From Plotosus lineatus (Eukaryota > Chordata > Actinopteri > Siluriformes > Plotosidae), in the NCBI GenBank assembly GCA_024760905.1, contig CM045733.1, positions 18,933,501 to 18,997,500 on the forward strand: a stretch of DNA of 64,000 bases, in the 5' to 3' direction. The notes below the pieces were generated by a model that saw nothing but the letters and a program-made list of their open reading frames with translations, was not told where the DNA came from and searched no databases. Position numbers and translations under genes: made by a program. Shown one piece after another: positions 1-11,424 of the stretch. The stretch's first letter is position 1. Each line of letters starts with the position of its first letter.

Positions 1-196
1 GCCACAGAATAAAAACGTGATCGGACAAATCTAATGCCATTTTTAAAATCAGCACCGCAAAATTAGGTAAAAAGAAGTGTTAGTTTTCATTGAGCAGAAA
101 AAAGTAAAAAAAAAAAAAAAAGTTAGCCAGTGTAATCCATTACACATTGTTTTAGTTTACAGTCAATTAAAATATTTTGGGTCTCTATGAGTTTAG

Positions 197-3137
197 GAGG
201 CATTGAGTCTACTGTCTGGCCGTATTACCCTCTCTCTGCGTTCTGGGCTGTCCCTTGCTCTGGCCACTCTGATGCTGAGTGAACTGCGGGACTCTGACCG
301 TCAATCGCTTTACACACTCACTCAGAAGCTACTTCAGGAGCAGGTATGTCCTCAATTACTGACCCTTACTCAGAGTTCAATGTCAGTAACCTCTGGAGTG
401 ACCACCTTTCTTGTCTCATAGCTGACAACATTGGGGGAGTGTATCGTGCAGAAGGCAGGGGGAGGACTGGGGCCACTAGACACCCCAGCTTGGAAGAACA
501 TTTACCACCCACAGCTCTCTCTTCTGGCCAAGGCAACCATGCGCTTGGGTGAGTTCTTATATATTATGCTCTTCTCAGTCTTTAATTTTGTAAATAGTGG
601 TTAATACTACATATGCAAAGTGAAGAATTTCTTTAAGAAGAAGAAGACATAGTCTCTCATAAGATTACTGGTGCATTCTTCCAATGTGGGGATCTCCATG
701 ATGCATAAAGAAATATTTATTCATTCACTTTCTGAACCGGTTAATCCTAATTAGGGTTGTGGGGAGGCCGGAGTCCATCTCAGCCAACTCTGGGCGAGGG
801 AAGAGTACACCCTGGACAGCTCGGCAGGTCATCGGAGGGCAAATGCAGCCTACTCTTGAGGAAATCAGCAATGGTTCTTTACATGCCTCTCACCCTAGAC
901 AATGAGAGACATAGCTGTCCTTTGATAACCCAGTTAGCTGCACTGGAGGAAATATGGACAGAAATATATTAATCTGAATACACTTTACAATCTATTCTTG
1001 CAAATAGTTTACCTTTATAATCCATGAGTGTGATTTCTGGATTGATCCTGAATTCCAGGCCAGTGTTTGGCCTTCCAGGACATGCAGAGCTCATCAGAAG
1101 ATGATAAGCAACACCCAGATCGATGGTTTTTGGCTCAGAAGGAGCTCCATTCTGCACTCATCATCTCACGAGCCTCAGCTAACAGGGACCCCCAGCTGGA
1201 GGCAGAGATCTTGTACCTCAAGGGTAAGCACAGTCTGCAGACATTTTTTAAGGAAGGCTATAAACACAACTGGGTGTGCCGTTACACATTCAAAAGAAAA
1301 AAAAAATCAATGATGCAGTGTTATGACGCAGCCAGACAAACAGATGTTTGCCAATACAGTGGTACATTGGCTTATGAGTGTCTTTTATAACAAATTTTCC
1401 ATGACACGAGCTTTGATCCCACCAAAAATCTGCCCCATCCAAATAGCAAAATTTTGATTTACAAGCTCTGCTGGGGAAATGCCTTTTCCAAGCCGATTAG
1501 CCTTGTATTCTTCGAGGTGTATTCCTCTACGCTCCAAGAACGCCTTGTGCAGTGCTTTTCAATTATTTTCTGTGATGCCCCTTATCGGAAGAAAAAAGAA
1601 ACATTTCACACACCCCCACATTGCCCCGTGCATGTCTATAAATAGTGTTTACTGCACTTCATATCGTTTGCTTGGTGCTTTTTCCCTACACCATAGGGAA
1701 CACAGTGAGCCACTGACACCTAGTGTAGAGGATGTGCAATTACACTTAATTCTAGTACAGCATGGCAAAAAGCACTGCGCCCCTGTTGGCCCCAAGGGGA
1801 GCACGCCACAATATTTGAGAAGCACTGGCCTTGTGGGAGATCACCACAAGCCGTTCCTTGCTAGCATTGGTAGCGTGCATATGCACAAAATTCTCCACAT
1901 CCTCCTTCTCTGTTACGCACCACCTCATGTCTGACCACATGACATCTTTGCTGCAGTGGATGATCAGAAGGGTTATTTCACTTGTTTATTCTTGTTTTAT
2001 TATTATTTATTATTAATTATTATTAATGTTAATGTACATGTATCATTGTGGGGCCGGTGGTGTGTGGGGCCGGTAGTGTAGTGGTTAGAGTAGGCTCATG
2101 ATCGGGAGGTTGTGAGTTCAAATCCCCACTGTGCCAAGACCCCTGGGCAAGGTCTCAACCACAAGTGTGCCTCTGTTCACCCAGCAGTATAAATGGGTAC
2201 CAGTAAAATATACTGGGAAGGTAACCTGCGATGGACGAGTGTCCCATCCAGGAGGAGTTGAACTCCTGGTTGCTTCACGCTACAGAAACCGGGGATAAGC
2301 ACCGGCCTGATGAGCCACTAGGCTCGGGTATAAAAACCCAATAGACTTACCTACCTACCTACATGTATCATCATTATAAAATATTTATTGTTTATACGCG
2401 TTTCTGTCAGGTTATATGAGTTTGGAAGGGGGCTGAAACGGATTAAATGGTTTTCTATTATTTCCTATGGGAATTTTTGATTTATCTAAGGGACATTTTG
2501 ACTTACGAGCTTGACCTCGGAATGAAGTTTCATACTTAAATTTTAAATAAGTGATCAAGACAGACTACTCATTTCCTGATCTGATTCCATTATTGTGCAA
2601 AGTAAACGAAACACTCATCTTTTGGTTATTCTAATACTGTATTACAGAACTTATAAACAGTGGTTCCTTCTCTTATATATGTATATATACAGCCGAAAGG
2701 AAAAAGTCTGTGTGTGTGTGTGTATATATATATATAGTGAAGTTGAAAAGAGAAAAATGCAGCTTCTGATGTGAGCAAGAAACCACAAAGCCTGAATCTG
2801 TTCTTTCCTAGGGACAACTTAACATGAAGCATCCATCATGCCCGTCCTTGTATACGTGTATATGTTTATGTTTTCTTTTTTTTTGGTGCAAGTCTGTCTG
2901 TAATTATGTGTTCCTGTAGGAACTGTGGGGAGAATCCTGATGTCCTTAGGCACACTCGGACATCAGACTGTGGTAGAAACCTTCCTGGAAAGCATAATAC
3001 TTGCACATTCTTACAGCCATTCATTACAGTGAGTAATGAGTTCGACTACAGTCAGACATCAGAGTTTCATGCATGATTATTTATTTATTGGCATTAATAA
3101 CATGAGCTTCAGTACATTTAAGGCAGTTCAATCTCTC

Positions 3138-3213
<76 letters not shown>

Positions 3214-3240
3214 GCGCAAGCGCTCTCACTCTCTTTCTCT

Positions 3241-3295
<55 letters not shown>

Positions 3296-6034
3296 TCCAG
3301 ACTGATCCACAGGTGCTACATGGAGATGGCTCTAATATACCTGCAGCAGTGGCAGACTGATCATGTAGACCCTCCACCACCACCAGAATCTGGCGAATTG
3401 AATGGGGTGATTATAAAGATGATGTGATTTTGACCTTTAATGTAAAAATGTTCCTTAATATTACAAATATAACGGTATATATTTACTGTCTCTAGAGCTC
3501 AGATTGGACTCATGAGGCACAGTCACACTTACTTCTGTTCTGGGTTTGTCTGAGAGCTGCGGCAAGGGTGAAACACCATTAAACATGGAACTGACTCTGT
3601 TATAATAGCATGTGTTCCTTTTTATATTTCGATATATAATTATGTTGTGTTTTATAGACAAGAGTGGTGCTCATAAATCATGGTCAGTTATGTGGCATCA
3701 CTACAGCAACAGAAGGCCCACTTCCTGTTACATCGCTCAAAGCTCTTGCTGATTTCGCTTGCAGTGATCTACTCAGAGCTTGTGGTGAGTGCTCATATTC
3801 AGTCATCCATAAAATATTATCTTAGTGTGATATTTTGACAGCTGATTAATTGTAATGCAGATGAACCAGCTGCTGAAAAGCATATGAAAGAGGATCTGCT
3901 GTTCTTTTTGCTCAATTCAACAAAACAACACATATTTGTGCATATGTAACAAATGATGTATGCGTATTTGTGTATTTGATGACTGACAGGTGGAATGGAA
4001 GAGCCAGTGTTTACTAATTCGGATATGGACATTCAAGAGAAAGCCAAGAGATGCTCTGAGATCACCTGGGTGCACCTGTCCCGCTACTACATATACCTGC
4101 TCAATCTGAGAAATATCGCCACACAATCATGTACATATAGCCAGTAACATCCCAAACTTATATCTTCTGGTTACTTATGTGTGTGTAAATCAGTGCTTCT
4201 CAATTATTTTCTGTGGCGCCCCCTCTAGGAAGAAAAAAAAAAAACAACATTTCACCCCCCCTCCCCCACCCCCACCCCGTGAGCGACTTATAAATACTAT
4301 TGTTTGTCTATAGAATTGTTATTAGTACACCAGGGGCAGTGGTGGTCTAGTGCATAGGGTGCAGGATCGCTGATCCTAAGGTTGGGGGGTTCGAGTCCCC
4401 ACAGGGTTGTCACTGTCCCCCCAGTGCAGCTAACTGGGTTATCAAAGGCGGGCCATGTCTCTCACTGTCTATGGTGAAAGGCATGTAAAAGAACCATTGA
4501 TGACTTTCGTAAAAAAAGAGTATCTGCAAAGCTGTTAGTGTATTTCTGTCAGTCTAGGAACCACCACAGCCGTCTCAGCTAGCTGAGCCACCGTGGAAAG
4601 GACCCAGGCCTAGAGAGTGGGGATCAGCCAGCACGAACTGTCTCTCGCTATACAAAAAATAGAAATAAGAAAAAAGAGAAATAACTCTTCGCTATCTTCG
4701 AATTCGAAGACAGAGCCATATTAGTACACCGCTACATAACATTGTATCTTTATTAACATTAAAACTAAAAAAGAAAGAAATATAATTCAACTTACAATAA
4801 AGAAAAACTTCATTATCATTGTTTTTTAATCTGTAATAGAAAAGATTTAGAGTGCACCAATGTGCCTAAATTTTTTTTAAAAAATACATCATTATTTAAA
4901 CTCATTTAACTTATTTATATCTTAATATCTCCGTCTCTCTCCACCTTTCTCTTCGTTACTGTTAGAAATTTTCCGTGTTGTTTCTTGAGGGGTTGTTTAG
5001 TGCACTTCATATCGTTTGCTCGTGCAAAAAATCGCTACACCATAGCACGACAATGAGAGCACCACTGCCAACTACTGGAGTGGAGGTGCAATTGCACGTA
5101 ATTTTCATACACTGTTCCAGAAAATCATGTTTCTCAGGGTCATACACGACCCTCCCTGGCATCATACCGCACTCCACTATTTGAGAAGCACTGGTGTAAA
5201 TACAAATTTCAAATCACCATCGTCATCTTCTTCCACTTAATGCAGGGTCGGGTCGAGGGGGCAGCAGCCTAAGCAATGAGGTCTGGACGTCCCTCTCCCC
5301 AGCCACTTCCTCCAGCCTTTCTGGGAGGACACCGAGGCATTCCAAATTATGTCAGTTAATTTTTTTTGTTTTGAAATCAAAATGTAAATATCAATTAATT
5401 GGATTTAAATCAGTGGAAGAACATCAGACAAGTTGGCCAAATTCCTGATTTCCACAATTCTAAGAGAGGGATGACCATCCCATTGCTCTCTCATCACAAC
5501 TTTGACTGCAGAAAGTTTTTCAGAGTTATGGGTACAGTGGACTGCAATATAACTTTAGAAGAAAGAAAAAAAAGTGAGCCTGGTGAGGGAACAATTGAAG
5601 GGATCAATCAATTTTAATCCGTTTTATTAAGTGATTTTATTAACTGTTCTTTATACGCTTATGGGTTATAGATAATATAAACTATAGTAAAATAAATTAT
5701 AAACACGTACAACATTTTAGCTAAACACAAATGAGAACCAGGGTGGTCTAAATGAACCAGGGTGGTCTAAATGAACCAGGGTGGTCTAAATGACAGAAAG
5801 CTGTTTTTGAGAAAATTAACATCAATGTTCTTGCAGTATAATAAAACCAGGGATAAAGGAACCATTTTGGCGTCCATAGACCTCATCCACATCTGTCAAA
5901 ATATGACCGTATCTTACTTTTTAGTCTTTGTGAGTCAGACCACGGTGTCTCTCGGACCTTCAATTGTTTATTACAGCTGTTATAGTGTACACGTTAAAAG
6001 TCTAGTCTTTTCAGTTGTGTTGGAGCATTGTTCC

Positions 6035-6076
<42 letters not shown>

Positions 6077-7642
6077 GTGTGTGTGTGTATTGTCCAGTGG
6101 CTGGGCCGTATGCAGAGAAGTTTATATCTCTAGCTGCTGATTCAAATTTAACTCGTAAACTGACTCAGTTACACACCTTCTTCAGTGATCACCTAACAAC
6201 TTACAAACAGCAGTGTGTAATACCTGATCCTCCATCTGACCTCATCCTGAAGCCAAAGACTTTACAGGTAAACACACACACACATACACACACACTTATG
6301 TACACTTATTTTAGAGAAGTGCTTGTTGATGAATTTTATTCATTGTTTCACTTGACTTGAGCAGGACTACTTCTATCTACTGAATAATAAACATTTCATA
6401 GTGCAGGGGTGTCAAAGCATCCAACAAACCATGTAACAAAGGGCCATGAGACTGCAGGTGCTTGGTTGAAACAATAAGACCAGACTCAGACCAGTTGATG
6501 AAATGAGCCTGCAGGCAGTTTCTGTACAAAGCACACAGACTGACCAATCAACTGCCTGAAGACTCTGAGCAGTTGATGAAATCGGTGATTCCCAACCTTT
6601 TTATCACCGTGGACCGATCAACGCTTGACAATTTTACCGCGGACGGGTGAGGGAGGGGTGGGCTTCATAGATTGTTTATATTGTAAATATAATTTATGTA
6701 TATTATTATTATTATTATTATTATTATAATTATTAACTGGGGATTTAGCTCAGTTGGTAGAGCGTCCGCTTTCTCCTTCGGAAGGTCGGAGTTCGAATCC
6801 GGCCGCGTCATACCATAAGATGTTAAAATTTGGGAGTTCTTATTTCCTGCTTGGCGCTCAGCATCAAAAGGATAGAACAACGCAATAACTGGCACTGCAC
6901 GGTGGCGACGAGCGCATTGAGCATACAGTACGCGTGTATGGAGTATGCGCTATGGTAGGCCTCCGTCAGTCCCGAAGGACTATGGCCGCGCTCTGGCTGG
7001 TACCCCAGCTGGTGATACCCCCCCCAGTGCGCAGAGCCTGGGTAGGGAGTAATGAGGGACAGGCTGTTACCCAAGCAGCAAGTCCCCCCCTGTCTCACCG
7101 CCACCGGAAGGATCAAATGCCGATACGACTGGGTTCCAGTGCTGCTGCAGGAGAGAATCTACGGTCAATTTAGAACGGCCAATTAACCTACAGTGCACGT
7201 CTTTGGACTGTGGGAGGAAACCGGAGCACCCGGAGGAAACCCACACAAGCACGGGGAGAACATGCAAACTCCACACAGAAACACCCAGGCCAGGAATCGA
7301 ACCCAGGCCTTCTTGCTGTGAGGCGGACGTGCTAACCACTACGCCACCGTGCCGCCCTGGAGTATGCGCTATACAAGCATCCATAATAATAATGATCCTA
7401 AGTAGGGTCACAGGGCTGGTCCCCATCTCAGCCGACACGCTGACGGCTATACAGCCTACTCTGAAGACCATGATCAGCTGATTGTATATTGAACCCGTGA
7501 TAGCACTCACTACTTCATGCTTCAGTTTCTGTGGCTTCAGTGCATCGTGGGTTTTTCAAAAATACTAGTATTCATTGAAAAATAAAAAATAAGGAAAATA
7601 GGGGAAAAGTTAAAGAAAATGCTGCAAAACAAGGCCAATTAT

Positions 7643-7675
<33 letters not shown>

Positions 7676-9457
7676 CCAACAAAACTACTTACATTTTTAT
7701 GTGAGGTGTGAACCTGAGTGTGTGTGTGCGCACGTGTCTGTATATGGATGTATTTATATTTTGTTTACATCTTATGCATTATTTTTGAATGTTTAGTTGT
7801 TATTATTTGCATTTATAATGTTGAATATGTATTTATTGATATTATATACACATATACACGTATGTATACGTCAGTCGGGGGGGGGGGGGGGGGCGTTCCC
7901 ACTTCGCAGAAATGGGAGGACGTGGGGGGGTCTCAGTCCACATTAACCACGGAAAGTGAGGGATCCTAAATAATGCAGTGGGTAAGTGGTGGCTGAGTAA
8001 TGGTGTCTGCCAGGTACAAATTCCTTTTCCTTTTGGCTTTTTCCCTTTTTCAGGGGTCGCCACAGTGAATCATCTGACTCGCATGTTTGATTTGGCATAG
8101 GTTTTTACGTTGGATGCCCTTCCTGACACAACCCTTTAGCAAGGGACAGAAACACGCTGACGGCTTTGCAGCCTACTCTTGCCGAAAGTCAGCAATGGTT
8201 CTTTTACATGAACCTCTCACCATAGACAGTGAGAGACCTGGCCGGCCTTTGATAATCCAGTTAGCTGCACTGGGGGGGACAGTGACAACCTTGTGGAGAC
8301 TGGGACCCGAACCCCCAACCTTAGGATCAGTGATCCAGTGCCCTATACCACTAGGCCACCACTGCCCTCTGTCTGCCAGGTGCAAATAAATGTAAATAAT
8401 GTTTGCAAGTTTTTATGTCCGTTCTACAGTTTATCAAAAAAAAAAAAAACCTCTTTACACAATGCGTAGAATGAGCTTTGTGGTTATTAGTTTAATCATA
8501 CATGAGCTGAATTTAACCCTTTAATCACCCCCATGTTTGTCATTTCCAGCAGACTTTATCAGACTTCCATCCATGGGCCACACTGCACACACACCAGCTC
8601 TGCATTCAATGGCATCTCCCTAGTGGACTCACCAGCAAAATGGTACTATCCCACAATCCCTTTCTTCAGGGGTACAATCACTATTTATTATGCATTCTAG
8701 AGGAATTATTAAATAACAGTTTAGAAAATATAATACTTGTGCTCTTTGTCTATAGATAATGTTGGTCTTTGCCCTGAATAATGCACTGACGACAGATATA
8801 CAGCCCAACATGCAAGCAGCTGCTGACATAAAAGCTGGACTCAGACTTATCTCTGCCGACAGGTCTGTTTCACTCTGGAATTATACAGTACTATATAAAG
8901 CATCGCTTAGTTTTCCACTTACTTTTTTCCCCTTCATCTGTAGTTTGAAAGCTGTCCATGCCAAGCTAATATCATTACGTGTGGCAGCTGAGGTTTCAAG
9001 TGTGACTGCACCTTCTTTACCCAGCATGACCAGCTCTGAGAACGATCATGGCAGCAGGACCCCTGTTCAAACTAGCACTAGCATACAGCAGCAGGTGAAT
9101 TCTATCATTCCAGCCTTGCGCTATGTTCTCAATAAGAGCATTTACCAGACCATTCTACAGTATCTATTTGAATAGGAGCCATGGACTATAGTGGGTTTGA
9201 AGACCTGCACAGAGGTCATTGTGGGGCAGCCGTAGCCTAATGGTTAGAGAAGCGGCTTTGGGTTTGATTCCTGAACCAGCAGGGAAAATGTATGGCAGTT
9301 GGGGGTGAGTTGCACCTTCTCTTCCTTTACTTTCATGGCTGAAATGATCTTGAGCAAGGCACCTAACCCCCAACTGCTCTCTGGGTGCCCCATGGTATGT
9401 GGCAGCCCACTGCTCTTAATGTTTGTGCTCACTGTTCATGCGTGCGTGTGTGCGTGC

Positions 9458-9492
<35 letters not shown>

Positions 9493-11349
9493 CACACTTA
9501 CTTTGGATGGTTTAAATGAGATAATTAAAAAAAATAATAAATCAATGGCGATAATTTCCCTTTCAGGATTTATACAGTATAGCAAATTGTGGATAAGATT
9601 TAAGAAGGTAAGGTAAATCATTTTTTGACTTTTTACATTCGAGCCTACATCAGAGTTTATCCTGGTTTCTGTACTGAGAATGGATTGGGACTATTGAACA
9701 CTAGTCCATTAGAGGCAAACTGTTCAAGGTGTACCCCATCTTCACCCAGTGTTGGCTACGATAGACTCCAGCCGCCCTGCGACCCTAATCAGAGTAATCA
9801 TCAGTTCAGTTCATTTTCTGTACCCGCTTAATCCTAATTTGGGTCACAGGGAGGCTGGTGCCCATCCCAGCCAACTCAGGGCGAGGGCAGAGTACACTCT
9901 GGACAGCTCGCCAGGCCATCGCAGGGCGGAAACACGCTGACGGCTTTGCAGCTACTCTTGTCGAAAGTCAGCAATGGTTCTTTTACATGCCTCTCACCAT
10001 AGACAGTGAGAGACATGGCCGGCCTTTGATAACCCAGTTAGCTCTACTGGGGGGGACAGTGACAACCTTGTGGAAAGTGGGACTCGAACCCCCAACCTTT
10101 GGATCAGCAATCTGGTGCCTTATACCACTAGACCACCACTGCCCCATCAGAGTAATCAGTCTGGCAAATGAGTGAGTGAGTGGGTTAAACACTTTAGTTT
10201 TCTGGACGATAACCTGAGACTGCTTGCTCGGACTTTTTGTTAAAATTTGATATGCGTGTTTGTTCTACAGGTATCACGCCCGGAATGGTGCACAACAAAA
10301 TCTCTGCATGAGTAATGAGCCAGCCGAACTTAATTCGTTTTACACAACTGTTTTGATTTTGGTTTGAGGAAGAAATAGATCAATTTTTAAAACACACATT
10401 CCTGGGCAGCGGGCACTTTGGACCCCTGCGGCTTATTTTTTTATTATTACAGTGATCCCTCGCTACTTCGAGCTTCAGTTTCTGCGGCTTAAGTGCATCA
10501 CGGGTTTTTCAAAAATATCCATCTAAAAATAAAAAAATAGGGAAAAAATTAAGGAAAATGGAACAAAAGACCATTTATGCAAAAAAACCCCAAACAAACA
10601 AAAACAAGCAAAAAGAACACCCCCCCCCCAACAAAACTACAGTGATACCTCACCTTACGATAGTCCCAGCAAATGAAAAATTCAGGTTACGAAAAACATT
10701 TTCGAAAAATTTTTGTCTCTGTGTACGAAACAAGTTCTCCTTGCCAAACACACCATTCAAACATTCAAACAAGGCATGAGCTGCTTTTCCATTGACTATC
10801 TTCCAACATCCCGCCCCTCTGACCTCCCATTGGCTCGGAGGGATGATTGGCTATTATGGAGCTGCATCTCCCATAAAGCTTTTCGTGTACAGAGTTACTG
10901 TTGTTTCATGAGTTTTTTGACTCAGGATTTTAACCTTCCATAAATGTTTGTAAGATTATAACTCTGCTAAGAAGACATGGTCAACGCGTGCACACACACG
11001 CGCACACTCACACACGCATGCGTGTGTGTGTGTGTGTGTGATTTCCGGTACGAGTGAATAGAAGAAGCGGGCTCATGGCATGCGGTTGAGTGATATCACA
11101 AAGGAATATGGCCAAACCCATCTACCATCGGTACGATATTGAAGCAGAAGGAGGTCTTGAAAGGTATGCTTTTATAATTTTTAAAGGGTTTAGGGGGTAG
11201 TATTGGGGGCCTTGGAACGAATCACGCGTTTTACATCTAAAATGCAGTTCAATTTACGAAAAATTCAGGTTAAGAAAAAGGCTCTGGACCAGATTAATTT
11301 CGTAAGGTGAGGTACCACTCTACTTACATTTTTATTTGAGGTGCGCATC

Positions 11350-11424
<75 letters not shown>

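Larger units (their letters stand above)
1357..2550 (+). mobile_element. Tigger-G remnant, interrupted by a hAT MITE and SINE-B
   Basis: It starts TA|CAGTGGTACATTGGC, a pogo/Tigger-type terminus, and near 2500 has the complementary ACTTACGAGCTTGACCTCGG without a clean end. The segment GCCCCATCCAAATAGCAAA to about 1549 is the reverse complement of part of 25790-25950, so both belong to one family. A hAT MITE (1550) and SINE-B (2047) inserted later. Confidence 0.55.

Noticed and set aside
3036..3383. Long ORFs of alternating Thr-His, Cys-Val or Arg-Glu on both strands
   Set aside because: They are translations of TC, AC and GT microsatellites. The same applies to Tyr-Ile ORFs at 31.3-31.6 kb, 42.6-43.1 kb and 54.1-54.7 kb.
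3679..3784. Frame MVSYVASLQQQKAHFLLHRS... in a cfap54 exon
   Set aside because: It looks helical but has a TAA just upstream. The frame ACA-AGA-GTG-GTG fits the phase-0 donor of the previous exon and the phase-1 junction to the next.
5735..5795. CRISPR-like direct repeats
   Set aside because: Three contiguous 20-bp units without spacers are a minisatellite, and the genome is eukaryotic.
6738..6810. Genuine tRNA gene
   Set aside because: The T-arm pairs, but GGGGATT has no matching 3' strand and the anticodon arm is irregular.
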